Origin: Chloroflexota bacterium
Lineage (GTDB): Bacteria; Chloroflexota; Dehalococcoidia; Lucifugimonadales; JADFKI01
Reading direction: 5' to 3'
Assembly (NCBI GenBank): GCA_009840355.1
Contig: VXNZ01000023.1
Coordinates: forward strand, 62,001 to 126,000
Length of the DNA stretch: 64,000 nt
In this document: one piece after another, positions 17,098 through 26,540 of the stretch
How positions within the stretch are numbered: position 1 is the first letter of the stretch
Layout: each line of letters begins with the position of its first letter
The notes under the pieces: generated by a model
Databases searched by the model: none
Seen by the model: only the letters and a program-made list of their open reading frames with translations
What the model was told of the DNA's origin: nothing
Made by a program: the position numbers and the translations under genes

Positions 17098-18138
17098 TCA
17101 GCTCGGGCGGCAAGCCTCCATCACCGCACGCACCGAATCGATGCCCGGACGCGCGGCTACTACTCGAACCATAGCGATGTCTAAGCCTTCGGATAGGCGC
17201 CTGAACTCGGCTGCTGCGCCGGATGCGTTGCCGTAGTAGCCTACGGTGCGCAGCAACTCCGGTGAGAATGCGTCTGCGACTTCGTCCGCGCTTGCGCCCT
17301 TGCGCCGCATATCGTCCAAACCGGCGAGTTCGTCGGTGAAGCCCATGCGCTCAAAGTGCGCTCGGTAGCCTAGCTGCCGCTCGCGCTCCGTCGGCACGGA
17401 TGCGCCCAGCGCGTAGTTCATCGTCGCCTTGGCGAACGCGCGCCGCGCCACATCTTCGTCGTCATCCACGCATACTCGGATGTATTCGGCGAGCTTGACC
17501 TCGGACGGGTCGCGCCCTGCCTTTGCCGCGCCGGCGTTCACGCGCTCGCGGCTCCACGCTATCTGCTCCGGGCTGCACCAGTTAAGGCACGCGCCGTCCG
17601 CAAGCTCGCCCGCAAGTTCCAACATTCGCGGGCCGAGCGCGCCGAGATACACGGGCGTCTTCGGCGGCGGGTTGATGGCGAGACTCGCGCCTCGCAGGGT
17701 GATCACATCGCCTTCGTAGTCCACGCGCTCGCCGGCGACGAGAGGGCGTATCGTGGAGAGATAGTCGCGCATCAACGCGAGCGTGGACAGATTCGGCAGT
17801 CCCAAGCCTTGCCGCGCGCGCGGTCGATACGACGCGCCGGAGCCGATGCCCATAATGAACTTGCCGCCGCTGATGTCGCTCACCGTGCCGCCGGTCATGG
17901 CGAACGCCATCGGCGTGCGATACATCACGGGTGACACCGATATGCCGGTAGTAACGCCGCCGTCCACCACATCACAACTCGCCTGCCATCGGCGCAGACA
18001 GAGCTGATATGAGTCGTGCCCCGTGCCTTCGGGCGTCCAGATGCTGGTGTATCCCTGAGCCGCCGCCTCGCGAGCGAGCGTGGCTTGGTCGTCCCAAGTC
18101 AGGTTAAGCGTCGCGTCCAATCCAACGCCGATTTGCAT
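17098..18138 (-). CDS. LLM-class flavin/F420-dependent oxidoreductase
   Basis: This is a 346-residue luciferase-like monooxygenase-fold protein starting at 18138 after GGGAG. The N-terminal MQIGVGLDATLNLTW strand, ISVSPVMYRTPM, IMGIGSGASYRPRARQGLG and the C-terminal GSVDEV-type region match the TIM-barrel pattern of the LLM superfamily, in particular F420-dependent members. These enzymes oxidise or reduce diverse organics and are abundant in some Chloroflexota. The cofactor (FMN or F420) cannot be fixed from sequence alone. It lies in a minus-strand run with the two hot-dog dehydratases, suggesting a catabolic context. Confidence 0.9.
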   Translation of the reverse strand: MQIGVGLDATLNLTWDDQATLAREAAAQGYTSIWTPEGTGHDSYQLCLRRWQASCDVVDGGVTTGISVSPVMYRTPMAFAMTGGTVSDISGGKFIMGIGSGASYRPRARQGLGLPNLSTLALMRDYLSTIRPLVAGERVDYEGDVITLRGASLAINPPPKTPVYLGALGPRMLELAGELADGACLNWCSPEQIAWSRERVNAGAAKAGRDPSEVKLAEYIRVCVDDDEDVARRAFAKATMNYALGASVPTERERQLGYRAHFERMGFTDELAGLDDMRRKGASADEVADAFSPELLRTVGYYGNASGAAAEFRRLSEGLDIAMVRVVAARPGIDSVRAVMEACRPS

Positions 18139-18355
18139 TCTCGTACTCCCTGTGTTCTATCCGCCGCATCTAATAGCGGAGCTTTGGGTGTGGTCAATCG
18201 GGCTATCTATGTCAAGCATTTGCGCGCAAAATAGACGACAGGACGGACCGGACGCGGCGATCTCAGCGAACCGCATCCTGCCCATCCTGTCTATTCAGGC
18301 AATTGCGATAAGTCCGGCGACGGCGCGGCACAGGAACGCCGCAGACGCCGTGAAA

Positions 18356-18787
18356 TTATTCGCGAGAAGGCAGCGCCACCGTCGCCGCGCCAGGCGTGGT
18401 CTTCTTGCCTTCGTGGTCTTCCAACCAGATGTCGCAGTCAACGAGATTTTCGCCGTTCTCGGTGTACTTCTTCGTGATCACGCCCTTGCCGAACATCGGC
18501 GTGCCGGGCACATCCATGCCACGATACTGCGTGGTTAGCGACTTCAGCATGCCTTGTTCGCCAATCCAGTCGGTCATCAGCTGCCCCAGGAACGCTCCCT
18601 TAAGCGCGCCGTGCAGGATGACATCGGGCAGGCCGTTGCCCTTCGCATAGTTCTGATCGTAGTGAATCTGGTAATAGTCGCCGGACGCGCCCGCGTACTT
18701 CACGAGCTGCTGCGTCGTCGGGTCCTTGCGCAGCGTGGGGACTTCCCCGCCTTCCTGCACATCTTCAAAATATAGCTGGCTACCCAT
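18356..18787 (-). CDS. MaoC-like hot-dog dehydratase
   Basis: The 143-residue hot-dog protein begins at 18787, preceded by AGGAGG. The hydratase-2 type sequence ASGDYYQIHYDQNYA, with the Asp and His of the catalytic pair, is near residues 33-47, followed by DVILHGALKGAFLGQLMTDW. Such proteins hydrate (R)-enoyl-CoA or related acyl thioesters. The companion gene at 18920-19375 encodes another hot-dog domain resembling the N-terminal half of MaoC dimers, so the two products probably form a heteromer. Its upstream region carries the 8-bp-period TCAG tract. Confidence 0.88.
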   Translation of the reverse strand: MGSQLYFEDVQEGGEVPTLRKDPTTQQLVKYAGASGDYYQIHYDQNYAKGNGLPDVILHGALKGAFLGQLMTDWIGEQGMLKSLTTQYRGMDVPGTPMFGKGVITKKYTENGENLVDCDIWLEDHEGKKTTPGAATVALPSRE

Positions 18788-18838
18788 CAGAGAGACCTCC
18801 TGTTAGTTTGCCGGTATGTTGATTTGTCAGTGTGTCAG
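18787..18838. repeat. Degenerate 8-bp-period TCAG tract at a start codon
   Basis: TCAG or TTAG words occur at 18787, 18803, 18827 and 18835, all in the same 8-base phase, beginning within the MaoC start codon region and covering its ribosome site. This is one arm of the repeat type that is seen as inverted pairs at 22212-22328 and 30836-31099. Confidence 0.5.
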
Positions 18839-18919
18839 TTTCTGTTGTCCCTTCCCCCTATGGGGGAAGGTTAAGATGGGGGCAATATGAAGCGTATGCC
18901 CTATGCCGCATTCCGCGCC

Positions 18920-19375
18920 TTATGGCTCGTAGCTGATGCCGGTGGTTCGCTGTAGGGCGACCGTCTGCCCGAACTGGTTGACGTACTTCGTCTCGCGTAC
19001 GCTGAAGAGCATGTTGCCCAGCCTGCCGGGACGCTCGAACAGGTCCGCGAGCATGGTCGTAACCGTGATGCGGTCGCCGGGACGAACGGGATGGAAGTAT
19101 TCCCACTGGCTACCGCCGTCTAGGTTGGCGGAATACGGACTCTTGAAGTCGGGCGCGGGGTTGGATATAAGCGAGCGCATGAACGTGGGCGGCGCGATGA
19201 TGCCGCCGTAGCGCGTCTGCCGCGCGGCTGCCTCGTCGTTGAACAGCGGGTTCGTATCGCCGATAGCCTGCGCGAACTTGACGATTGCGCCCTTTTCGAC
19301 ATCGTGCGTTATTGGCTCAGATTCCACGCCGACGGCATCGCGCATCTGCTGGGTTATGACCGACTCCTGTGTCAT
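18920..19375 (-). CDS. MaoC N-terminal-type (FAS1-like) hot-dog dehydratase
   Basis: The 151-residue protein starts at 19375 behind AGAGGAG. The pattern is that of the MaoC N-terminal dehydratase domain: KGAIVKFAQAIGDTNPLFND near residues 28-47, YGGIIAPPTFM, then DGGSQWEYFHPVRPGDRITVTT. These domains usually pair with a catalytic hot-dog partner, and the gene for one lies 132 bp downstream on the same strand. Together they would hydrate an enoyl-CoA intermediate. The spacer between them holds the TCAG tract and a GGGGGAAGGTTAAGATGGGG repeat. Confidence 0.88.
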   Translation of the reverse strand: MTQESVITQQMRDAVGVESEPITHDVEKGAIVKFAQAIGDTNPLFNDEAAARQTRYGGIIAPPTFMRSLISNPAPDFKSPYSANLDGGSQWEYFHPVRPGDRITVTTMLADLFERPGRLGNMLFSVRETKYVNQFGQTVALQRTTGISYEP

Positions 19376-19402
19376 ACGAATTACTCCTCTGGAATTGCGA
19401 CA

Positions 19403-19423
19403 TTCCCGATTTGCGCGGGAATC
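19403..19423. repeat. Short REP-like palindrome ATTCCCG...CGGGAAT
   Basis: The arms at 19403-19409 and 19417-19423 are perfect complements around a 7-base loop, a C/G variant of the 2477-2496 palindrome, located just upstream of the MaoC-type gene. Confidence 0.5.
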
Positions 19424-19492
19424 CGCTCGCTAAACTACAATTTTGGCAAAAGTTTAAGTCGCACCCGCCAATGTGTCAAGAAACAGGCACGG

Positions 19493-19521
19493 TTGACATT
19501 CTCAACATCTGCGGATTATCA
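19493..19521 (+). promoter_or_regulatory. Candidate sigma70-type promoter for the 19654 gene
   Basis: A perfect TTGACA (19493-19498) is followed after 17 bp by TTATCA (19516-19521), a weak -10. It lies 132 bp upstream of the preferred start of the membrane protein gene and points toward it. Confidence 0.35.
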
Positions 19522-19653
19522 AAGCAGTAACTTCTCCAACAGGAAGGCGTGCGGCGTCTTGATTCAATTGCGGCATCATCCACCCGTGTTGATAGCGCCG
19601 CGTGATTGACAACGCGTGCGCGGTTTGACAGACTTTCAGCGAGGTATAGACTA

Positions 19654-20130
19654 TTGGCAACTCTGAATGATGCATGGCAAGAGCGGCAACGTTGGACCAT
19701 CGGAAGCATTAGAGGCCGATGGCGATTGCTTTTCTCCATACTCTATGTCGTCCAGACGCTGCCGGGCATGGCTTTTATCGTTTGGTTGGAGCTTGCCCAC
19801 ACGACTACGGATTCCGCAATCGACACCGTTAAGGCTATAATTTGGGGCATAGCCGTTGTCGGCGGAGCGGCATTAGCGACAACGGTATCATTAGTGGAGG
19901 TGCAAGAACTCATGCTGGGAACGCGGGACATCATAAACGACTGGCTTCAGAAGCGAAACGAAGCTGCGGAGGCAAAAGGACACGCAGAAGGACATGAAGA
20001 AGGCCGTGTAGAAGGACGCACTGAGATGCGCGAAGAATTCCTTTCTTGGGTCGGCCGCCGCGATACCGCGCGTGAGAATGACGAGCCGTTCGACGAGCCG
20101 CCACCCGGCTCCGACAAACCAATAGACTGA
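19654..20130 (+). CDS. Small two-helix membrane protein of unknown function
   Basis: I prefer the TTG at 19654 (158 residues, MATLNDAWQERQRW), because GAGG lies nine bases upstream. A TTG at 19606 would add 16 residues but lacks a ribosome site. Two hydrophobic segments follow (LLFSILYVVQTLPGMAFIVW and AIIWGIAVVGGAALATTVSL). The C-terminal tail is long, charged and probably helical, with repeated EG/HxEG steps (AEAKGHAEGHEEGRVEGR) and an acidic Pro-rich end. I recognise no family. The tail could be a coiled coil or a protein-binding segment in the cytosol. It precedes the SDR gene by 34 bp on the same strand. Confidence 0.65.
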   Translation: MATLNDAWQERQRWTIGSIRGRWRLLFSILYVVQTLPGMAFIVWLELAHTTTDSAIDTVKAIIWGIAVVGGAALATTVSLVEVQELMLGTRDIINDWLQKRNEAAEAKGHAEGHEEGRVEGRTEMREEFLSWVGRRDTARENDEPFDEPPPGSDKPID

Positions 20131-20164
20131 TTACCGTAAACTGACCACTTAAAGGAGACAAATT

Positions 20165-20923
20165 ATGACTGCAAACGGCAAAGTTGCCATCGTTACCGGC
20201 GGAGGTTCCGGCATCGGCAGGCACAGCGCGCTCGCGTTGGTGAACGACGGCTATTCCGTCGCTATCGGTGGCAGGCGGCTTTCTGCGCTCGAAGAGACTA
20301 TCGCGGAGGCGGGAGACGCCGGTGAGCGCATGCTCGCCGTCTCTACCGATGTAACGGATGTCGATTCGATTCGCAACCTGTTCGCGCAGACGAAGGAAAA
20401 GTTCGGCAGGCTCGATGTGCTGTTCAACAACGCGGGCATCGGCTCGCCGCGAATGCCGATGGAAGACATCCCGGTGGATGCGTGGAAGGCGGTCGTCGAT
20501 ACCAACCTGACCGGCTCGTTCATCTGCACTCAGGAAGCCATCAAGATTATGAAGAACCAAGACCCGATGGGCGGGCGCATAATCAATAACGGCTCTATAT
20601 CGGCGCACACGCCGCGCCCCGATTCCGTCGCCTACACCGCGACCAAGCACTCCATCACGGGCTTGACGAAATCCACATCGCTGGACGGGCGCAGGTACAA
20701 CATCGCTTGCGGGCAGATAGACATCGGCAACGCGGCGACGCCTATGACCCAACGCATGGGCGGCGGGGTCCCGCAGGCAAGCGGCGAGACGATAGTCGAG
20801 CCTACCTACGATGTCAACCACGCTGCCGAAGCCGTACTGTTCATGTCGAACCTGCCGCTAGACACCAATGTGCAGTTCATCACCATAATGGCGACGAAGA
20901 TGCCTTATGTCGGCAGGGGGTAG
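20165..20923 (+). CDS. SDR-family NAD(P)-dependent oxidoreductase
   Basis: The 252-residue classical short-chain dehydrogenase starts at 20165 after AAAGGAG. All landmarks are present: GGGSGIGRH (residues 12-20) for cofactor binding, NNAGIG near residue 92, the catalytic Ser in NNGSISA near residue 141, and YTATK near residues 155-159. The GGRR loop after the second strand suggests NADP(H). Substrate is an alcohol or ketone that cannot be specified. It ends 78 bp before repeat copy B. Confidence 0.94.
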   Translation: MTANGKVAIVTGGGSGIGRHSALALVNDGYSVAIGGRRLSALEETIAEAGDAGERMLAVSTDVTDVDSIRNLFAQTKEKFGRLDVLFNNAGIGSPRMPMEDIPVDAWKAVVDTNLTGSFICTQEAIKIMKNQDPMGGRIINNGSISAHTPRPDSVAYTATKHSITGLTKSTSLDGRRYNIACGQIDIGNAATPMTQRMGGGVPQASGETIVEPTYDVNHAAEAVLFMSNLPLDTNVQFITIMATKMPYVGRG

Positions 20924-21000
20924 GCGTTCGCGCTTGTCGCTCTGACTGCCGCGCATTTTCCGGGCATGTAGTTCGGATACGCGCGGCATTTCTCTGGGTC

Positions 21001-21125
21001 TTGTGGACATTTGCCCAGATACGCTTATAGTGTCATTCCGAACGCAGTGAGGAATCTAAAATCGTCGCACTTGCATTCCGCGATTTTGGATTCCTCGCTT
21101 CGTTGTGCTGCGTGCGGAATGGCAG
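21001..21125. mobile_element. Modular palindromic element, copy B
   Basis: The left module GTGGACATTTGCCCAG (from 21003) is joined to the core CATTCCGAACGCAGTGAGG, and the right part GGATTCCTCGCTTCG with TGCGGAATGGCAGG closes a long imperfect hairpin. The same left module occurs in copies D and E. The 415-bp spacer 20924-21338 otherwise holds only the perfect hairpin at 21256-21306. Confidence 0.75.
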
Positions 21126-21255
21126 GATGAAGTGGGCGAAATGATAGCGGATGAGTGCTTTTCTTTGGGCGCTTTGCCTCCATCCTAACATTCTCCCCCT
21201 ATGGCGCTGACAGGGAGAAGGGGCTTATTCCCATTCGGAGATTTTGCCTTGAAGT

Positions 21256-21306
21256 AATACCGCCCCTTGCCCTGTGGACAATGTGTTTAGGGCAAGGGGC
21301 GGTATT
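21256..21306. terminator. Perfect 18-bp inverted repeat downstream of coxM
   Basis: AATACCGCCCCTTGCCCT (21256-21273) and its exact complement (21289-21306) flank a 15-base loop, 33 bp beyond the coxM stop on the minus strand. Stem strength and position suggest a transcription terminator or 3' stabilising hairpin. There is no strong U-tract on either side, so intrinsic termination is uncertain. Confidence 0.6.
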
Positions 21307-21338
21307 ATCGCTTGTTATATGGTGTTGCGTAGTCGTGC

Positions 21339-22208
<870 letters not shown>

Positions 22209-22211
22209 GTT

Positions 22212-22328
22212 TCAGCCTCCTAGTATTTCAGTCTGTCAGTGCGTCAGCCTTTCAGTTAGTTGCTATCATTCCAGCCATTCTACTTTAGAGGAACCGATAG
22301 ACTGAATAACTGATGGACTGACGGACTC
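22212..22328. repeat. Inverted pair of 8-bp-period TCAG/CTGA tracts filling the coxS-coxM spacer
   Basis: TCAG/CTAG words fall every 8 bases at 22212, 22220, 22228, 22236, 22244 and 22252. In the opposite sense CTGA falls at 22302, 22310 and 22318, ending as CTCT at 22326. The left arm includes the coxM ribosome site and the right arm ends flush with the coxS stop at 22329. Confidence 0.65.
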
Positions 22329-22802
<474 letters not shown>

Positions 22803-23003
22803 ACGAATCCTCCCAAAGAATATGATCAGTGCTATAAACCGGCATTAGAGATTGTTGTAAAAGCAGTCTCAAATGCAATCGGGGAGCGTCGCGCACCCCT
22901 GCGGATTTTGGGCGATTATAACAGGATAAAGTACAATGGGCTATACCCGTGAAAACTGACATCGATGGACAAGATGTGCCAGATAGGTAGGATGCGCATG
23001 ATG

Positions 23004-23145
23004 GAGACGACTTCACAAATACAATTCATTCGTGTCATTTCGAGCGAAGCGAGAAATCTAAAGTCGGAAACAGGTTTGCATGCGACGATTTCAGATTCCT
23101 CACTGCGTTCGGAATGACAACGGTAGGGATTTGTGAAATCGTCTC
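23004..23145. mobile_element. Modular palindromic element, copy C (fullest, with terminal inverted repeats)
   Basis: This 142-bp unit is bounded by GAGACGACTTCACAAAT (23004-23020) and ATTTGTGAAATCGTCTC (23129-23145), which are complementary at 16 of 17 positions. The interior is the core hairpin in reverse orientation (TCATTTCGAGCGAAGCGAG ... CACTGCGTTCGGAATGAC). It encodes nothing. The size, termini and dispersed copies fit a MITE. Confidence 0.82.
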
Positions 23146-23256
23146 ATGATGGGATAGTTGACTGTCATAGCAGCCGCATGTGCTAGAATCTGTGGTGGAT
23201 GGGCCTGATTGGGTCTGATTTGGGACTGATTCAAGATAATCGAGAGGAGTTTTGGC

Positions 23257-23694
23257 TTGAAGGTAGAAGGCGCTTTCACCATTGACGCCGAGCGCGAGCG
23301 CGTTTGGGACATGCTGATGACTCCGGAGACGCTCGCCGGCTGCATACCCGGTTGCGAGAGCTTCGAGCCGGTGGACGAGGACACATACAACATCGCGATG
23401 CGCGTGGGCGTGGCGGCGGTGCGCGGCAATTACACTGGCAGCGTTACCATTGCCGATAAGCAACACCGCGAATCGTACAGGATGGTCGTGCAGGGCAGAG
23501 GCAGAGGCGGCAGCGTGCGCGGCGAAGGCGTGCTGACGCTCTCGGACATCAATGGCGGCACGCAGGTAAGCGTCGTAGGAGACGCGCAGGTTACCGGCGT
23601 GGTCGCCCGCGTGGGACAGCGCCTTATGGGCAACGCATCGCGCATGCTGATGAACCAATTCTTCAACTGCCTGAAATCCAAGATAGAAGGATAA
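23257..23694 (+). CDS. coxG: CoxG/SRPBCC family protein
   Basis: The 145-residue protein starts at a TTG (23257), supported by GAGAGGAG nine bases upstream. It has the START/Bet-v-1-like fold pattern of CoxG: an opening strand KVEGAFTIDAERERVWDML, then ETLAGCIPGCESFE near residues 25-38, which is the family hallmark. CoxG proteins accompany CO-dehydrogenase genes and help recruit or mature the enzyme at the membrane. The usual hydrophobic C-terminal anchor is not obvious here. The gene diverges from coxS-coxM across a spacer carrying element copy C, and it is followed by an enoyl-CoA hydratase. Confidence 0.9.
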   Translation: MKVEGAFTIDAERERVWDMLMTPETLAGCIPGCESFEPVDEDTYNIAMRVGVAAVRGNYTGSVTIADKQHRESYRMVVQGRGRGGSVRGEGVLTLSDINGGTQVSVVGDAQVTGVVARVGQRLMGNASRMLMNQFFNCLKSKIEG

Positions 23695-23761
23695 CAGGGT
23701 AAGAAGGATAATGTTCCTTTCCCCCGTGTGGGAAGGTTAGGATGGGAGCGAATAACAGGAA

Positions 23762-24613
23762 ATGTCATATCAATACATCGAAACGCAAGAGATCGGCGGC
23801 GTGCTGGTCATCACGATGGACGACGCGCGCACTCGCAACGCCATTGGCGACGAGATGGCGGCGGAGATTAACGCCGAGATAGACCGCTTGGAGGCGTCTT
23901 CTACTCTGCGCGCGCTGGTGTTGACCGGACGCGATCCGTCGTTCTGCTCCGGCGCGAATGTGAAGCGCATGAACGAAGCCAACGAAGAGCGCGATGAAGC
24001 ACCCATCCCGGACGACCGGACGCCCTGGCAACACCTCGAGGAGCAGTGGGAAGCCGCCGCGTCGGGCGAGAGCTACATGGACGGCGTGCGCTTTATGCCG
24101 CTGACGCTGCACAACATGCAAAAGCCCACAATCGCCGCTGTGAACGGCTACGCGATGGGGCTTGGAATGGGCATCGCGCTGTCTTGCGACATCCGCATCG
24201 CGTCCGAAAACGCGCGTTTCTCGGAAACATTCATCCGGCGCGGTCTCATCCCTGCGGACGGGTCGTGCTGGCAGCTGCCGCGCATGATAGGCATCAGCAA
24301 CACTTTCATCTTGCAATACACAGGCGACATCGTGGACGCGGACGAGGCGTATCGGCTGGGCATGGTCAGCAAGGTTACGCCGCACGACAGGCTGATGGAT
24401 GCGACGCTTGAGTTGGCGCAGCGCATCGCGGACGGTCCGACATACTCCATGGCGATGATAAAGCGGCTCGTGCAAAAATCGCTGCATACCGATTTGGAAG
24501 AAAGCCTGCGTCTCGCCGGACCCGCGCAGAACATCGCGCGCCGTACCGCCGACCACAAAGAAGGCGTGCGGGCATTCGTGGAAAAGCGCCAACCTCGCTA
24601 CATCGGCAGGTAG
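23762..24613 (+). CDS. Enoyl-CoA hydratase/isomerase family protein
   Basis: The 283-residue crotonase-fold protein starts at the ATG at 23762. Oxyanion-hole motifs are present as SFCSGANVKRMNE near residue 60 and AAVNGYAMGLGMGIALSCDIRIA near residues 122-144, followed by FIRRGLIPADGSCW. It carries an extra stretch, acidic in part, at residues 75-105 compared with compact family members. It would hydrate or isomerise an enoyl-CoA in the cytosol. It follows coxG by 67 bp, which includes a GGGAAGGTTAGGATGGG repeat, so co-transcription is uncertain. Confidence 0.9.
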   Translation: MSYQYIETQEIGGVLVITMDDARTRNAIGDEMAAEINAEIDRLEASSTLRALVLTGRDPSFCSGANVKRMNEANEERDEAPIPDDRTPWQHLEEQWEAAASGESYMDGVRFMPLTLHNMQKPTIAAVNGYAMGLGMGIALSCDIRIASENARFSETFIRRGLIPADGSCWQLPRMIGISNTFILQYTGDIVDADEAYRLGMVSKVTPHDRLMDATLELAQRIADGPTYSMAMIKRLVQKSLHTDLEESLRLAGPAQNIARRTADHKEGVRAFVEKRQPRYIGR

Positions 24614-24684
24614 TTTCTACCGCCACAAGCAATTGCCCACAAGCGCCCGCAATCAGACACAATCGCCCACCGTTCGAGACGACT

Positions 24685-24924
24685 ATGCCTGCTGATAACA
24701 CAACGGTCGAGTTTGCCACCTATCCCAACGAGATGGAGGCGCAGATGGTGGCTCAGCTTCTTCGGGAAAACGGAATCGGCGCATTTGTCCAGCCACTGGG
24801 TTTCGGGTATGGCGGCGTAGGCACGTTCCAGTTCATTCCCCACCGCGTACTGGTGTACGAGCACAACCTGGAACGCGCTCAAGGGATTCTTGACGCGGAT
24901 GCCGATTGGGAAGACGAGGAATAG
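24685..24924 (+). CDS. DUF2007-like small protein
   Basis: The 79-residue protein has the pattern of DUF2007 putative signal-transducing proteins: an opening strand VEFATYPNEMEAQMVAQLLRENGIGAFV, a central hydrophobic turn, then RVLVYEHNLERAQGILD and an acidic tail. This is a ferredoxin-like alpha/beta fold with unknown ligand. The start at the ATG at 24685 has only a weak upstream purine run. It converges on the alpha/beta hydrolase gene. Confidence 0.75.
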   Translation: MPADNTTVEFATYPNEMEAQMVAQLLRENGIGAFVQPLGFGYGGVGTFQFIPHRVLVYEHNLERAQGILDADADWEDEE

Positions 24925-24960
24925 CGAATAGGCGAAGAATCCTACTACTCTATCTTTGCG

Positions 24961-25839
24961 CTATTTGGACGCATCCTTGACGGCGCGCATGAACCAGCGG
25001 ACTGTGGCTTCGAAGGCGCCGGGGAACTCTTGGTAGAACCAGTGCCCACCGCCTTCGAGTTCGGCAAGACGCACTAAAGGCGCGGTGTTCGCAATCGCCT
25101 CGCGCATCCGCACGGCGACTTCGTGCGTCAGCAGGTTGCTCTGCCGGCCGCGCACAATCAGCGTGGGCACGGCGACTTTGCCCCATATGTCCCACACGTC
25201 GGGGCGCTCGTAGGCGGCGAGCAGTTTGCGGTCGCGCTTCCAGACTCGCCTGCCGCCCGCGGTTTCGCGCGTCATGCATAATGCCTGTTGCAGCAGCATA
25301 TCGTCCGTGGACTGCGGCTGCCGCAAGCGCAAGCGTTCCACCACCGCGTCGAGCGAGTCCCACTCGTCGGACTCGCTGTTGTAGCGCACAAACATGCTCT
25401 GAGAATCCGCATTCACCGCGTCCGGATCGATGTCCACGATGAGCAGCGCGCGGACCAGTTCGGGATGTTCCGCCGCGAATGTAAAGGCATATCGCCCGCC
25501 CGCCGAGTGCCCAACTAGCACGAAGTCGCGCAAGCCGAGATGCGCCACCAGCGATTCGAGATCGGAGACATAGTCGCGGTAGCCGTATGCGTCCGGCGTC
25601 GTATGCGCGCTGTCGCCGTGTCCGCGATGGTCCAGCGATACAACATGATATTCCGAGCGCATCGCGGCGGCGAATGTATCCCAGCTATGCGCGCAATCCT
25701 GCAAGCCATGCAGCAGCACGACTGTTGGGGGATCGGGCGGCGCGTCATCGTTCGGCGCGCCCCAGTCGGCATAGTGCAGGCGCACGCCGTCAGCGGCATT
25801 GAAGAACCTGTCGGTGGGCTGCGTGTTCGTGTTAGTCAT
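24961..25839 (-). CDS. Alpha/beta-fold hydrolase
   Basis: I start at the ATG at 25839 (MTNTNTQPTDRFF, 292 residues). The frame continues upstream but with non-family sequence that overlaps the next gene region. Motifs are VLLHGLQDCAHSW for the oxyanion hole, DHRGHGDS, and the nucleophile elbow VGHSAGG near residue 115. A late Asp region (LIVRGRQSN) and the catalytic His in GGGHWFYQEFP complete the triad. Typical activities are esterase, epoxide hydrolase or C-C hydrolase. Substrate is unknown. Cytosolic, as no signal peptide is seen. Confidence 0.9.
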   Translation of the reverse strand: MTNTNTQPTDRFFNAADGVRLHYADWGAPNDDAPPDPPTVVLLHGLQDCAHSWDTFAAAMRSEYHVVSLDHRGHGDSAHTTPDAYGYRDYVSDLESLVAHLGLRDFVLVGHSAGGRYAFTFAAEHPELVRALLIVDIDPDAVNADSQSMFVRYNSESDEWDSLDAVVERLRLRQPQSTDDMLLQQALCMTRETAGGRRVWKRDRKLLAAYERPDVWDIWGKVAVPTLIVRGRQSNLLTHEVAVRMREAIANTAPLVRLAELEGGGHWFYQEFPGAFEATVRWFMRAVKDASK

Positions 25840-25897
25840 TGGCAATGCTTTGCTCAGTGGTGAGCTTTTCGATGTTTCAGTCAGCTTGTTAATGTTC

Positions 25898-26218
25898 TCA
25901 GTCGGCTTCTGCCGCTTCCATTCCGATATTAACTTTCGCCTGCTTGTGGAATTGCAAGGTATCAAGCGATACGCCATACTTTGCCAGAATTGCGTCCACG
26001 AACGGCTTGAGCACATATTCCGCAAGGTCAAGTCGTACGGCGGCGACTTCGTTCTCGTTTTCCCGATCATAAAACACAGTTATGAATTGGGCGATTTCCT
26101 CGCCGTCTCCCAGTGCCTTGCCGTTGTGTATTTCCAGTACTTGGTCGTCTGCCCAATACTTGACAGTAGCCTCTGGCAGCGCGTCAATTTCTTGGGGAAC
26201 ACTTATAGGCTCTGCCAT
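25898..26218 (-). CDS. DUF2283-like small acidic protein, possible antitoxin
   Basis: The 106-residue acidic protein starts at the ATG at 26218. The segment VKYWADDQVLEIHNGKALG followed by FITVFYDRENENEVAAVRLD resembles the DUF2283 layout (a strand pair, then an Asp-rich turn and a final strand). It has an added C-terminal helix of about 40 residues. The resemblance is partial and I would not insist on the family. A multiply frameshifted gene on the same strand lies directly upstream, so this may be the surviving antitoxin-like half of a two-gene cassette. Confidence 0.55.
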   Translation of the reverse strand: MAEPISVPQEIDALPEATVKYWADDQVLEIHNGKALGDGEEIAQFITVFYDRENENEVAAVRLDLAEYVLKPFVDAILAKYGVSLDTLQFHKQAKVNIGMEAAEAD

Positions 26219-26251
26219 GGTCTCACTACGTATCTCTTTGATAGCCTTCTG

Positions 26252-26522
26252 TCAGGATAAGCAGTGAGCAACTCGCGAGTATTGCACTCCGATAAACACT
26301 ACCTTAATCCATTGGTCGAATGTGGGACTCTGCCAACAATGATTATCCTGCGTTGCTCGCTTCTTTCGTGGGTTTCAATCTATTCGTCGTAAGGCTCTTA
26401 GATATTATCCACTCCGGCATCACATCAGGGTGGCGTGATGTTACAGCGCTTCCATGACTGCCGCTCTTAGGCAGACGGTCAAACGCTCGCCGTAGCCTGG
26501 CATTTTCTCCGTTGTCAGCCAT
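26252..26522 (-). pseudogene. Shattered small gene upstream of the DUF2283-like gene
   Basis: From the ATG at 26522 one frame reads SRHPDVMPEWIISKSL before stopping. A second frame continues ERSEQRRIIIVGRVPHST. A third reads QWIKVVFIGVQYSRVAH and stops at 26252. Laid end to end, these resemble small proteins with a HPDV...EWI helix, a GRIRYxGxVP strand and a WLKVVF strand, a layout I associate with toxin-like partners of DUF2283 genes. At least two frameshifts are needed, so the gene is dead if this reading is right. The rest of the 26219-26540 spacer shows nothing else. Confidence 0.45.
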
Positions 26523-26540
26523 TGACGGAGACCCTGACCG

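Noticed and set aside
25840-26070. N-terminal extension of the alpha/beta hydrolase (and a TCAG-like tract at 25854-25901)
   Set aside because: The extension overlaps the neighbouring gene and is not family-like. The TCAG words here are 23, 4 and 17 bases apart, so they are not in 8-bp phase.
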